Of a DNA stretch of 64,000 nucleotides, positions 36,056-47,889 are shown piece after piece; position 1 is the stretch's first letter, and every line of letters begins with the position of its first letter. A program made the translations under genes and the position numbers. Origin of the DNA: Kalmusia sp. IMI 367209 (taxonomy: Eukaryota > Ascomycota > Dothideomycetes > Pleosporales > Didymosphaeriaceae); NCBI GenBank assembly GCA_027946365.1, contig JAPEUQ010000015.1, positions 62,001-126,000 of the forward strand. The letters run 5' to 3'. The notes beneath the pieces were generated by a model. It made no database searches. It worked only from the letters and a program-made list of their open reading frames with translations, and was not told the DNA's origin.

Positions 36056-36959
36056 AAGCGATGTTGGCTTTCCTGGCATAGATACGGCATGTTATAGACT
36101 TGAGATTTTGAAATAGACATGATTGATGTAGTGCTACATCTAAGCTTCTTCAAAATGGTGGGTTTGGAATATTCGCGTGGGTAGTTGTTCGTGGAAAGGT
36201 GTGCTGGAAATCTAATAAGAAAACATGTAGGTGACTGCGTTGAACTCCTATATGGTCCCATCTACGCTTGCTCGCTTCATCTAAAACAGTCATAGTCCGT
36301 TTGAATAGTAAATTTCTCAGTAACGTCGAGATCTAGTCAATGCTTTCCTGCGCTGGAGTATATACCATAGGACAAAGAAGTCTGTATTCATATATACAAA
36401 GCGGCGGACTCGGAACCTTTCTGAAAGAAAACACCCCTAATGGTCATGTCGCATACAATCTAAGCCAATTCGAGATAGGACGTTGATCCACATTCACACG
36501 TCTTCTATCAAAAAGTAGAGTGTGAGATATTGTAAAATTATGTTATTTTCTCCTTATCGTGCTCTTCTATGCTGAAACTTTGTCTAAAGGCATGACAAGC
36601 CTACCGAAGAAAGCAGGTTGGGAATATGGATGAGGAAGGGTAGATAGATTGGGAGGGGGATAACTACAGCCTATTGGGAGAAGCCTTTATTAGTAGTAAA
36701 ACGTGCGTCTAAATCGCTGCTATGGTGAGCTGAGACACTCCAGCGTGGCACGGGTGCGCGAGACATTCAAAATTCTTTCAGGAAAGCAAAGTGCAACGAC
36801 TAAAGATGATCGAATTATTGGCTGATCAGAGGGGAATCGAAATGTATGTACAAATTATCAGGTGGTCTAGTCAGGAGGCCCTCCTGCCCAACCCCCCAAC
36901 TTTCGCAAGCGGAGACAATCAACATCGCCAGCCTGCCTACACAAGAAACTAAAGATTCC
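36056..36959. other. Intergenic stretch
   Basis: About 900 bases between convergent genes, AT-rich in the middle, with no supported frame. Confidence 0.5.
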
Positions 36960-38185
36960 TTAGATCTTGCCCACACCGGCGGAGCTGGAAATGCTCGAGC
37001 TGGCCGTGCTCGCACTCGCGATGCTCTTTCCGCTGAAGTTCTTCAAGAACGCGGTGTCGGTGCCACCGAGCGTGCCGCTGCTGCCGAACGCATTCAGCTG
37101 GCAGTTGTGTCCTAGGTAGCTGGAGCAGACGGTGTTGGCGCTCGTGGTCGGGCTGCCGAAGAAGCTGCCCGCGTTGGCGAGCAGCGGGGTGACGACGTTC
37201 TGGAAGACGTTGCCCTCGGCGACGACCATGCCGCCGGCGCCGTTGTCGAAGGCGTGGCCCGAGTTGGCGTACCAGTAGTTGTTGACGGCGTGGACAAGGC
37301 TGTTTCCGCCGATCTTGGGGGAGCGTCCGGATGTGTGGTGGATGTAGTTGCCCTTCATGGTGATGAGGTCCGAGGAGCCCGTCAGGTAGATGGCCCAGTA
37401 GTGGTGGCCGTCGCAGGTGGCGGACCAGGAGGTGGAACCGTCGAACTCATTGTTCGAGAGGGTCACGCGATTGGAGGCGCCGTTGCCAGCGACAAACATT
37501 TGGCGCCCGACGAGGGAGACCTTGCAGTGGTCTGTACAATATTAATGTTAGCAACGCTTCGTTCGAAGGTGAAGGGGGGGGAGGGGTTCTTACCAACCCA
37601 GACCTGGTCGGTGCCGTCGACGGTGATGGCATCACCGCCCCAGATGTACTGAGGGTTCAGCTCGGTGATGTGAATGTTCTGGATGATGATATTCTTCGCG
37701 CCGTTGGCGATGCGGAGACCCTTGCCGCGAATGACACCCTTAGATCCGACGCCGATGATGGACTTGTTAGAGCCGAGGTTGATACCGCTGACACCAGCTT
37801 TGTCGTATGTGACTGAGATACTCTTCACACCCGCGCCTGCATTGCCGTTCGTGCACCAGTCGGCATGGTTGATGGCATCCTGGCCGCCGCTTCCGGGACA
37901 CTTGTTGGAGGCAGGTCTGCAGCCCGTCTCGGTAACAGTGCCTTCGGTGCCCTTGTAGTTGAACTCCTTGTCGAGCACGATGCAGCGGGCAGTGCTGTCG
38001 GTAAGCCAGGTGGTGAGTTGGGCAACGCTTGAGGGGATAGCACAGGCTGCGCTTCCACCTCCTGTGGTGCCGGTGGCGAATCCCTCGGGCTTGCCCACGA
38101 CAGCGTACGTTGCTCTCTGGCCAATGGCAGCAGCATTGGCTGAGATGGCGCTTCCGAGCGCGAGTGCGGTAGTAGAAAACTTCAT
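36960..38185 (-). CDS. Secreted pectin lyase (PL1)
   Basis: Two exons, 38185-37594 and 37531-36960, with a 62-base intron, give 387 residues. A signal peptide (MKFSTTALALGSAISANAAA) is followed by the parallel beta-helix of polysaccharide lyase family 1. ITELNPQYIWGGDAITVDGT, VWVDHCKVS (made by the splice), SATCDGHHYWAIYL, HHTSGRSPKIGGN and HAVNNYWYANSGHAF match the pectin lyase subfamily rather than calcium-dependent pectate lyases. A Ser-rich tail ends the protein. The enzyme cleaves methylated homogalacturonan by beta-elimination outside the cell. With the GH51 enzyme and the sugar transporter next to it, it points to use of pectin as a carbon source. Confidence 0.92.
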
Positions 38186-38858
38186 GTTGCTAGTATAGAT
38201 GTAAAGAATGGACGCTCACTGAGCTACAACGAACAAATTACTCTCTTTAAAGAATGAATGATCCCGGACACGATGGAACTACTCCCTCCGAACGAGGCAC
38301 ATATCCATCTTATGTGGACGGCAAATTGCACGATAACAATGTACCTCGATAATTACTCCGGCCCACGCCTTTGGCAATTTTGTGCCGGTGGCGGACATCG
38401 TGAGGGCAGGGGTGACGTGTTGTGGCCAGCAGAAGTCAGGGAGCCTTGTGTCGAAGTAGAGGTAGTAGACGCGCTATCAGCGGATAAGGACTGTGCTTTG
38501 GTCTGGAAGAGGTTCTGTGGTCGGACTGGCGGCATCCCTAGCGTGAATCGCTGGAGAACCAGCGTTTCGGAAACATTATCTGCACGCGGACGAATCACGA
38601 AAACGGAGGAACGCCGAGATGCTAGCAGGAGCACGTTGCTCGATCATTTTGTTTGGTGCCAAAACTCTGACTGCGTGGAAGAGCCCAGGGTCCGCGTGAT
38701 GCAAATCTATAGCTAAGCGCAGTCAAGCAATTGCAGGGTTGAGTGGATCTTCCGCCACTTGGCGTTCGAACAGGCGTACGAGGTACGTTCTTAGATGAGA
38801 GGGGTACCAGCAGTACTAAGTCCACCCCACTATCTCTTTGATTTTTGGTATCAATCGT
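38186..38858. other. Upstream region of pectin lyase
   Basis: An open plus frame at 38258-38716 has no domain. Probably promoter and the 3' flank of the GNAT gene. Confidence 0.45.
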
Positions 38859-39426
38859 CTAGCTCTCTGCCAACTTCGCCAGCGCCTCCCCTTCAGCCCT
38901 TAACCCCACCCATTGACTTTTCCGTGTTGCCCCTAGACTTTCGTAAAACTCTAGACTCGGTTTGTTCCAGTCCAAACAGCTCCATTCCAGTCGTTGGCCC
39001 CCAATCCTAACCACCTCTCTGGCACATGCCTTAATCAATGCTTTTCCATATCCCCTCTTCCGGTACTTAGGTTTTACGAACAGGTCTTCAAGGTATACAC
39101 CAGGAACACCAGTCCATGTGCTGTAGTTGTAGAAGTACAGGGCCATGCCTGCGATGTCGCCATCGGGAGCTACGAGGAGGAAGGTGCGCGCATACCCGGG
39201 GGTGAAGGAGTCGGATACGGAGGGGTCGTCGAAGGCCAGCGTCTTGGCAAGGAGCTCTGGAGTAGCCTTTACCAAGGAAGCCGCCTTCTCATATTCGGCA
39301 AGTTCGATGATGAGGCCATAGATGGTCTCGACGTCTGCAAAATGATTTAGTGGGATTGCAAAGCAGCTATGCCCTGCGCGTACCTTGACGCGTCGCGTGG
39401 CGAATGATGGCGCCGTCCGAAGCCAT
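38859..39426 (-). CDS. GNAT N-acetyltransferase, diamine-acetyltransferase-like
   Basis: Two exons, 39426-39384 and 39334-38859, with a 49-base intron, give 172 residues. The start MASDGAIIRHATRQDV is typical for the fold's first strand. GVYLEDLFVKPKYRKRGYGK carries the acetyl-CoA pyrophosphate-binding loop (R/Q-x-x-G-x-G/A), and EWSCLDWNKPSLEFYESLGA is the conserved end, as in spermidine/spermine N1-acetyltransferases. It transfers acetyl from acetyl-CoA to a small amine, probably in the cytosol. Substrate is inferred from the family pattern. Confidence 0.85.
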
Positions 39427-39579
39427 GATTTGGTAGTATTGTCGCGCGGAGAAGAGTTGGGAGGCTAGAGCTATGAGTGGAATTTGATCGCGGCGGGACA
39501 ATCTTTTTTATTTCGATGTCGCACGCCCTATGTCGCCTTCGCGGTGATAGTAGTCCCGGGTACAGTTAGCGAGGGGTAA

Positions 39580-40896
39580 TCAGGCCCTAGCTTGACGTGA
39601 TTGGACCCTCTCTTTCTCCTCACGAAAATTGGCTGCCTCTTTGCGAACAGGATGGTCTAGCGGTAGGTAATCGATGTAGAATGGGACGACAGTATACTTT
39701 CGCTTCTTGGTCTTGTCATTCGCGACCACTTCCTTTTCAATTGGAGTCTCGCGGAGTTCGGATTGCTTCTCCCCCAGTATGCGGCCTATTGCGTCCACGC
39801 CGCCAAATAGATCGTCATGGGTCACTTCGGAATAGACTGTGTGCTTCATTCCGTGCAGACCGGAACCCCATACCGCCTCCCATTTCTTGAACCCCTCATT
39901 CCACTCCAGCTTACTGCAGTACGTCATGACCTTGGCGTATAGCCGTCGCATGGAGCGCGGGGTCAAACGATGCGGACGACCCTCGCCCACTGGTCTGTCG
40001 GCCTTACTAGGTTTCGCAAGAACTAGAGCATCGTGCACTAGCTTCGAGAATCGGTCGGCTACATATACTTCTGCTGGGTGCTGTTCGATAGCACGCGTGC
40101 GGGGTTTGGCAAAACTGACCCGTTTTGTCCCGTCGACCATGGCTTGGAGGGAGTCGAACTCATCGTTTGGTAACGGAGGCAGCAGTCTAGTCATGGTCTC
40201 AGCATACCACCTCCTAACATTTCCCCGTGCTCGCTTGATTGGCATCGGTCGCTCCCAGACATTGTTGATAGGTGTCAGAAGGCCAGCACGTTTAATCTCA
40301 CGCCCTAGTGCAATCCCGTTCTTACGCTGTGCCTCGAGCGCAGTCTTAAGTCGGGAATAGCGATTTGAGATGTCGATGTTGTAGTGAGTAGCCGTCTTCT
40401 TTTTCGGGGCGTCGAAGAAGGAGAGGCAGCGTTCGTTGCTGTAGTAGAGCTTCTGCAGTGGTGAAGGCTCTAATAGTGTTGTTGGATCGTCCGGACGCAG
40501 GAGGTCCTCTAACAGAGCATATTTCCGCTTGCCCATGCGACCGTACGTGAAGTATAGTATTCTCTGCAGACACGTATATTCCCCCAGGTTCGCGCGTCGT
40601 AGGTAGTTCAGCCCCTTCTGACCTTTCCGCTGCATGGCACGCGTGCGTTCATTGATGATGGAGATGTGCCGCCGCTTGGCCGACCGGTGCCGGTACTTTT
40701 CGACGGCCTGCGCGTGTATCGAGGGCGAAGCATTGTGGGCGGGTTGGTAGGCTCTGAAGCGGTTGACGATGTAACGGCGAAAGTACTGGCGGGCGCTCGT
40801 GTCGGGCAGGTATGAGGCCTCACGCAGGAGGGCGCGTAGCAGGTGGACAGACCTGAGATTCGAAGCCGCCGTCTGGGTGGACAGAGGCGCCTGCAT
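39580..40896 (-). CDS. LYR-motif mitochondrial protein (LYRM2-like domain)
   Basis: Single exon. I start at ATG 40896, giving 438 residues, because the longer in-frame extension runs into the divergent promoter and looks random. HLLRALLREASYLPDTSARQ followed by YFRRYIVNRFR is an LYR-type helical motif near residues 17-50. The rest is basic and helical with no known domain I can name. LYR proteins act with mitochondrial acyl carrier protein in assembly of respiratory complexes, Fe-S clusters or the mitoribosome; the long basic C-terminal part would suit RNA or ribosome binding. The gene shares a 360-base GC-rich divergent promoter with the Mbp1 gene. Confidence 0.7.
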   Translation of the reverse strand: MQAPLSTQTAASNLRSVHLLRALLREASYLPDTSARQYFRRYIVNRFRAYQPAHNASPSIHAQAVEKYRHRSAKRRHISIINERTRAMQRKGQKGLNYLRRANLGEYTCLQRILYFTYGRMGKRKYALLEDLLRPDDPTTLLEPSPLQKLYYSNERCLSFFDAPKKKTATHYNIDISNRYSRLKTALEAQRKNGIALGREIKRAGLLTPINNVWERPMPIKRARGNVRRWYAETMTRLLPPLPNDEFDSLQAMVDGTKRVSFAKPRTRAIEQHPAEVYVADRFSKLVHDALVLAKPSKADRPVGEGRPHRLTPRSMRRLYAKVMTYCSKLEWNEGFKKWEAVWGSGLHGMKHTVYSEVTHDDLFGGVDAIGRILGEKQSELRETPIEKEVVANDKTKKRKYTVVPFYIDYLPLDHPVRKEAANFREEKERVQSRQARA

Positions 40897-41256
40897 AAGG
40901 AGCTCCAGTCGCAGATGGGGTTGGGAGTGATGGTGATTGTCGAGCCGACGCGGACGTCCAATCAGCACGCAGCTCGGCCCAGAACGCGCACCAAGTCGAA
41001 CGCGCCTGCCCTCTCGACTCCGCAAGGCAATCGCGACCGACCCCCCACCGTCGCCGCAGCCCACACTGCACGCCGCAGCACACGTCGACGCTGTATATTC
41101 TGGGGCCCGTTGCAACCCATCGCGCGCGTCGTCCTCGCCCCTCCGGCGCCCATTGCTACAGTATCTGTGTCGCCCTGAGAAACACGCCCCGAGAAACACG
41201 ACCCGGATGCGCGGCGCCGACTGACCGCCGCCTCACGTCCACCGCTCCGCAACAGC
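40897..41256. promoter_or_regulatory. Divergent GC-rich promoter of LYR gene and Mbp1 gene
   Basis: 360 bases between the two start codons, GC-rich with pyrimidine-rich blocks on the plus strand. Typical of constitutively expressed fungal gene pairs. Confidence 0.45.
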
Positions 41257-43909
41257 ATGCAAGTCGCGCGCTCGTCGCTTGCCCAGTCGTTCCCCTCGGG
41301 CTCGTCCTCGCAGCCTGCCATGTATGCCAACTCGCCGCACGGCATCATGGCCGCGCCGTCCTTCAACCGCTCCTTCTCCGACCTCAATGGCTTCCAGCAG
41401 CACTCGATGGAAAAGCCCCAGATATACACCGTGCGCATGCCCCGAGCCAGCTGCAGAATTGTGCACTAACACGCATAGGCCGTCTACTCAGGTGTTTCCG
41501 TGTACGAGATGGAGGTGAACCGCGTCGCTGTCATGCGCCGACGCTCCGACGGCTGGCTGAATGCAACCCAGATCCTCAAGGTTGCCGGTGTCGACAAGGG
41601 CAAGCGCACAAAGGTGCTTGAGAAAGAGATCTTGACTGGTGAACACGAAAAGGTGCAGGGTGGCTATGGCAAGTACCAGGGCACGTGGATCAACTACCGC
41701 CGTGGGAGAGAATTTTGTCGACAGTACGGCGTCGAGGATATCCTGAGGCCCCTCCTGGATTACGACATCAGTGCAGATGGTAATGCCGGGCAAGGCATCG
41801 AAACGCCGACAAAAGAGCAAGCTATGGCTGCAAACAGGAAGCGCTTCTACACCCAAAGCATGGACGGGCGCGGTGCAAGCCAAAGCGTGGGCGGCACCTT
41901 TTTCTCAAACATCTCATCAACAGCAACAAGTGCGCTCGCGGCCATGAACAAAGTAGCGAGATTGAACTCACCCGCGCCACCGCGCCCTGCAAGCTCCTCG
42001 CAGGGACGCCGATCCATGGGCCGTCCTTCGCAGAATCCTATTGGAAGCCAGGACTCATTTCGCGCAAGTAGCCAGCAGAGCATCCCAAGTCTAGCCTCTG
42101 AGCGAAGTTTTGGAGCCCACAATGGCCACACAGATTCTGCATATGGCACAGGCGTGGACGATGTACAAGAGCCTCCCCGAAAAAGGATGCGTCCATCGCA
42201 GGAGGAATCGTTTTCTCAGCCAAACGGGGATGTGATCATGCAGGATCATCCCTCGCCCACGGAGCCGAGTGAATCGTTCTATCAGACCGGTCTTCCCATT
42301 ACTACGGCCGATGGCGAGGTGCCCACCGCACTACCCCCGCTACCTCATCCCAGCGATAAGATGTCTGAGGAGAAACAGGCCATGCTGACAGATCTCTTCG
42401 CAGACCAGTCACGGACAGACTTTACTAACCATCCCGCAATACTTCACTTATCCGGGTCCGACCTCGACATGCCCATTGACAATAGCTCAAATACCGCCTT
42501 GCACTGGGCAGCAACGCTGGCCCGTGTGTCTCTGATGCGCCTGCTCGTTTCTAAGGGTGCGAATATGTTCAGAGGAAACGCGGCAGGTCAGACCCCGCTG
42601 ATGAGCGCTGTGTCGGTAAACAACAGTCTTGATCACAGCTGTTTCCCGGAAACGCTCGAGATACTCGCCCCCCTAATCGAACTACGCGATGCCCAAGGCC
42701 GCACAATTCTACATCACATTGCTGTCACGTGTGCAATCAAGGGCCGCGCAGCGTCAAGCAAATACTATTTGGAGGCACTTTTGGAGTACTTAGTGCGAAG
42801 TAACATCGGTGCCAGCCACTCGAACTCCTACGACGGTAATGGCAACTATCCGAAGCCGATTGGTCTGATGCGTTTCATGCAAGACATGGTTAACGCTCGG
42901 GACAAGGCTGGCAATACTGCATTGAATCTGGCTGCGAGGATAGGCAACAGGAACATTATATCACAGCTGATGGAGGTCCAAGCCGATCCTACAATACCAA
43001 ATCACAAGGGCACGCGACCCATAGATTTCGGTGTAGGAAGCGATACAGATGCCGATCTCCCTGTTACGATTAGCAGCCCCAGTAAGGGGAAGGTACCCTT
43101 GAGCAAAGTAGAAGAGACTAGCCGGGAGATACAGCCACGTAGGATCTCCAAGTAATGTTTTGAACTTCGTAAGCTAATAAGTTGCAGTCATGAGTGGCAT
43201 CTTGCAGAGTGCTAGCATGCAATTCACTCAAGAAGCTCGTCTCAAGCAAGACAACATTGACCGCACCAACGAAACAATCGCCCAACTCTCTGCCCTCCAA
43301 AAGACAGAGCAACAACGATTAGAAAGCCTGCGAGCACGCATGCGGGCAAGACAAGACCGCGCAAAACGCATATCGAACCTAAAACGATGGGTTGATCTCC
43401 AACGAAAGAGCCTCGCCGTAAGCACGACGACCGACCTCCGTGAAACGCGCCAGATCGGTTACGCCGACATCGAAGGCTCGAACCTCGCCATATCGGCATC
43501 AGACCTGCCCTCACAACTCCTCGTCGCAGGTGACCAGCTCATGCGCAAAGCCTCGGATGGACCGGCGTACCTCAACACGCCTCTCCCCGCGGACGCCGCC
43601 TTCCTCACGCAAACGAACTCGTCGCTACTAGCTAATTTACCATCGATATCGACACTAAAGCATAGACTTGAAGTTTATACTAGGATCAACAGCAAGCTCG
43701 CTGAACGAAGTAGTATGTTAAAGGAGAAGGACGGGCAGCAGGAAGTGATGTACCGGAAAGTAGTTGCTCTATGCACGAAGGTGGATGAAGACCGTGTGGA
43801 TAGCGTTCTGGATTTGCTGGTGCAGGCGTTGGATAGCGACCCGCTTGAGGTATCGGATGTGGGGCGGGTGAAGGAGTTTTTGAGGAAGGTGGAGGGCGTG
43901 GAGTCGTGA
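41257..43909 (+). CDS. MBP1: APSES/ankyrin cell-cycle transcription factor (MBF subunit Mbp1-like)
   Basis: Three exons, 41257-41430, 41479-43138 and 43188-43909, give 851 residues. The spliced start of exon 2, YSGVSVYEMEVNRVAVMRRR, opens the APSES (KilA-N-like) DNA-binding domain, continuing with DGWLNATQILKVAGVDKGKR and GTWINYRRGREFCRQYGVED (to about residue 145). Ankyrin repeats follow: NTALHWAATLARVSLMRLLV, GRTILHHIAV and GNTALNLAARIGNRNIISQL. The last exon is a coiled-coil region with many Glu/Arg/Gln. For intron 2 I chose the donor GTAGGA at 43139, because the later GTAATG would leave 36 bases and the wrong phase. The protein binds MluI-cell-cycle boxes with Swi6 and controls G1/S genes in the nucleus. 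Confidence 0.92.
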
Positions 43910-44563
43910 GGGGGCAGAGCTACGCGACTCTAACTTTGCAAGGATTGAATGGCGTTTACGACTTCTTGCTTGACGAACGAATGTAGCCGGTTTTGGGAGA
44001 GCTTTCGTGTTGTCGCCACCGCGTCGAGAGTCTAGGCGGAGATGTGGCTTACTGCATACAGCGCCACATATAGTTATTGTTTTTCCTTCGCTGTGTATAT
44101 GCCGTGTCTGGATATCTATGATGGGATATGACGGTTGTAATGAACATGCGCGTTTGTGGACTTTGGTCGTGCGACGTGGTGCCCCCTGCTACACTCAGAT
44201 TTGGATAAGCACTCAATTCTACCTTTATTTTAGGCGTCGAGTGTCGAAGGTTGAGCATGCGTCGAGTGGTCTGCGGCGGAAGATAGACGCCCCACCGCCA
44301 TAGGCGATCGGGTGCGGACTAGTGTGACCGGGCGACGGGTCGAACACCTTTAGGTTAATCTCTCTAGACTGCTGGAGGCTAGTCCTTACTCAATTACACG
44401 AGCTCCTTCGCGCCATTGATCACATATAATGGCCATGTCCACTGTAACTTTCCCGCTGAGTTCCTCTGCGACAGATTCGAGCTGACCCGCGCTGGATATT
44501 TCATTGCTGCCCACAACCATCTCCTTCTCCGGGTCTCTGCAGTGGGTACAGGATCGGTTCACC
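43910..44563. other. Intergenic stretch
   Basis: About 650 bases with no supported gene. It contains an ATG-led frame near 44430 upstream of the hydrolase that is not needed to explain that gene. Confidence 0.45.
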
Positions 44564-45816
44564 ATGGTCAACCTTCGCAACTTCGCTTCTCTAACCTACT
44601 TGACACAAATCGCTTTTCTGGGAGGCAATGCGCAAACCAATAGTTCCCGACTGAGAGATATTGTGCCAAAGCGCGAGGTTCTCTACGTTGGCGGGCGGTA
44701 CACGAACATCACGGCAAGTCTCGATCTCTGCTGTCCTGTGCCTTCCTCATAATGGAATACAGGACAATGCAACCAATTCCACGTCACTGGCCATGGTAGG
44801 GCAAATCTATGTCGAGAAGCTTTCGCTTTGCCCAGAGCCGGCGAACCCACCGCTGCCCATCATCTTCATTGCAGGCGCGGCTCAGACCGGAACCAATTTC
44901 CTTGACACTCCAGACGGACGACCAGGGTGGGCATCGTATTTCCTCTCCAAAGGCCACACAGTGTACCTGTCAGACCAGCCTTCACGCGGTCGCTCCTTTT
45001 GGTTCCCTGGACAGGGCAATATCGGGTCCATTGGTCCCCCCAACGTAGTCTCTGATATCTTCACCGACGTAGCAAGCAACGGCGACCAGTGGCCGCAGGC
45101 AAAACTGCACACACAATGGCCCGGCACCGGACGCATGGGCGATCCGACCTTCGACTCTTTCTACAGGAGCCAGGTGCAATTACAGACTGACCGCTTCATC
45201 AGCGAAGAACAGAATGCGCAGGCCTATTCGGCCCTGGTAGACCTCGTAGGCCCTTGTTATATCATCAGCCACTCGCAGGCAGGTGCATACGGTATCTTGC
45301 GCGCCACCATATTTGATTGCGAAGGTGATTGACGATTGAACAGGCTGGAGGGTAGGAGACATGCGCTCGGACCTTGTCAAGGGCATCGTCCAGCTGGAGC
45401 CATCCGGTCCGCCGTTCACGCTCCGCCCGCCCTTTGGAAACGACGCAGCTTTCGCCTTCGGCCTCACCGACCTCGCGATTGCATACGAACCGTCGGCAGG
45501 CAAACATGCCGAAGACATTGAGACGACGATTGAGCCAGCCATCGACGCCGATCACAACGAGTGCATCATGCAGAAGGCCCCGGCGAAGCAGTTGACGAAC
45601 CTGGGCAAAATCCCAGAACTGGTGGTTACTGGCGAAGCATCGTTCCATGCGCCGTACGATTACTGCACGGTCAAGTATTTAGAGCAGGTTGGCGTCGACG
45701 TAGAGTACGCGGATCTGGGTAAGGAGGGCATCCACGGCAACGGACACATGTTTTTCATGGAGAAGAACAATCTCGAGATCGCAGATCGGGTGTACCAGTG
45801 GCTAGAAAAGCACTGA
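44564..45816 (+). CDS. Secreted alpha/beta hydrolase with a GC-AG intron
   Basis: Three exons, 44564-44713, 44763-45291 and 45344-45816, give 383 residues. The N-terminus MVNLRNFASLTYLTQIAFLG is a signal peptide. The first intron begins GCAAGT rather than GT, a known minor donor class, and ends ACAG; only this splice joins the two conserved frames. Core features: IIFIAGAAQTGTNFLDTP (oxyanion region), GHTVYLSDQPSRGRS, the nucleophile serine in YIISHSQAGAYG, and a C-terminal histidine in IHGNGHMFFMEKNN. It is an extracellular esterase or lipase-like hydrolase of fungal type; the substrate is unknown. The serine motif S-H-S-Q-A departs slightly from G-x-S-x-G. Confidence 0.83.
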
Positions 45817-46464
45817 TTCAAGCATAATGAAAAGCTTATTAGCTATACGGAGACCAGATGATGGGGGCCCTAGCCACTTACGTATGATAAATAAGCACCA
45901 GCGAGTGTCCCGCGACGGAAACGTTGATTCGAGACGAGGCCCCAGAGTTTTTATCGTATTGCAGGGGTTATAGCACGAGGCGCCTCGCTTCACGTCTTGT
46001 CTAATCAGCAACCGCCTCGGACGATGCCGACCCGCTTTGCCAGCCCGATGGTGGCCAGCAAAGACCGGCAATGACCAGCCGAAACCGCCATCCGGCGCAT
46101 GGGTTTCCCAGCCTGCTCGCTGAGAGCTACCACAAACGTTTAGGACAGGCCCCCCGACGACAGAAGAAGCATGCAAGCCGCCTCGCACTTCGCCAATGGA
46201 GGAGAGGACCGCATTGCGTGGGGGGGAGGGCGTATTTGCACATGGGATCTTCTATTCGCAACATTGGGAGCGACGTCTGGCGTCGTGCCTCTGCGCACAT
46301 CACGTTTCGACAGGATCTGCGCACGCACGACATAGATAAAACGCGTGCGCCCCCACCGCGCGAGAGCCCGCCCTCGCGCTACGACCACACTTTCCACGGG
46401 CACCGACTCCGTAGGCGCGCACGTTTTGTTCGCGCCTCCTTCGACCGCTCCTCGAGCCTCCACC
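45817..46464. other. Intergenic stretch
   Basis: About 650 bases, GC-rich, pyrimidine-rich just before the next start codon. No supported gene. Confidence 0.45.
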
Positions 46465-47889
46465 ATGGCGGCCGGGAGCGCGGGGCAGCAGCCCTCGCCA
46501 GAGTTCCTGGCCGAAACGAATGATCCATATCTGGACCAGCGGGTCAGCATCGCCTTCGTCGTTATCGATACCTTTTTCCTGCTGCTGTTCTACGTGAGCA
46601 GGTACTTCAACAAGAAGGCTGTAGGGATGCCTATGCTGGTGTGTAATACTCTGTGTTATGTGCTTTGCTTGGGGAGTGCGGCAACTGGAATCTGTAGGCC
46701 TTACCTTTTTTTTTCCTTCTTGTGTGGATCGTGCCCTTCCGAGGGGACGATCTGGGAATATCAAGAGGTGGAGAAGTGAACGCTTTCAAGGTTTGGGGAG
46801 GAAAAGCCAGGCGAAATGCTTCGGTGGCTAACGTCGAGATAGGCGAACTCGATAACTGCATGATGAATACTAACGCTCAATAGTAATGACCCAAATAGGC
46901 GGCGTAGGACACCACGTCGCTGCCGTCCCGGTGACCACCTTTCAGACCTGGCTGCAACTTTCCAAAGTCCTTGAATTCACCTACACACCCGCCGTCATGT
47001 TCGCCAAGCTTGCCGCTTTATTCCTGTACCACCAGGTCTTTGAAATGCCCGTCTACCGCCGCATCATCATCGGCATTGGCGTGATTATCGTCCTCCAAGG
47101 TGTCGTCGCCCTGATCCTGGCTTTCTCCATCTGCCGCCCTTTCAGATATTTCTGGACCCAGGCCGTAGATGTCAACGACGGGACATGCGGAGACGTAATG
47201 CTCTTCTACAAGAGCTACAGCATCCCCAGTCTAGTCACCGATGTAGCCATGCTGATCCTGCCCTGGCCCATCCTACTCAAACTGCACATCCCCACATCGG
47301 AAAAGATCGGCCTCATACTCACGTTCCTAGCCGCGTCGCTGTAAGTCCTTTTCCCCGGCTCCGTTAGAGGGTAAAGTCACTGATGTAGGATAGGGGTATC
47401 ATAACGTGCACGCTCCGCTTCGTCGTCTTCTTCACCGTCCCCCTCTTCTCGGACCCCACGTGGTACGCCTCGGGCGGGCCGATGATCTACGCCCTCGTCG
47501 AACCCTCCATCTACATGATCGCCAGCATACTGCCCACGACGCGCCATCTGTACCGGCGCGTGCGCAAGAAGGCGCGTTTGACGGCGCAGCTGAGAAGTGC
47601 CAAGAGCAACAGTTCGCCCAAGGGCAGCAATGGGTCGCACTCGGCGGATGGGGAGCGTAGACCGGGCGGAGCAGCGGCCGCGAGCGGAGGCGCAGCGCAG
47701 GCCGACGGCGACTGGCAGGCGAACAGGAATTCGAGCCAGGAGGAGTTGACGCTGGGGGAGTGGTATCAGAATCCGCGGGAGTGGAATCACATGCGGAATT
47801 TTGGGAAAGCCGATAAGGGGGCTTCGGGGCCCGCGCCGAGGGAGCTGGTCAAAAAGCAAATCGAGGTCAGAGGAAGGGAAGATCGGTAG
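46465..47889 (+). CDS. PF20684 rhodopsin-like integral membrane protein
   Basis: Three exons, 46465-46693, 46884-47340 and 47394-47889, give 393 residues. The first intron is long for this window (190 bases) but carries GTAGGC, a CTAAC branch site and TAG. After VSIAFVVIDTFFLLLFYVSR come further helices, including YTPAVMFAKLAALFLYHQVF (the family's K-x-x-x-L-x-x-Y motif) and DVAMLILPWPILLKLHIP. The tail is charged and Gly/Ala/Ser-rich. The usual D-D-W after helix 1 is missing here, so it belongs to a divergent subgroup. No biochemical role is established for the family. Confidence 0.8.

Noticed and set aside
38258..38716. 152-codon plus-strand frame upstream of the pectin lyase
   Set aside because: No domain, no signal peptide, and it lies across the expected pectin lyase promoter.
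40897..41199. N-terminal extension of the LYR protein by 101 residues
   Set aside because: The extension is Arg/Gly/Ala-rich, occupies the divergent promoter, and the LYR motif follows naturally from the ATG at 40896.
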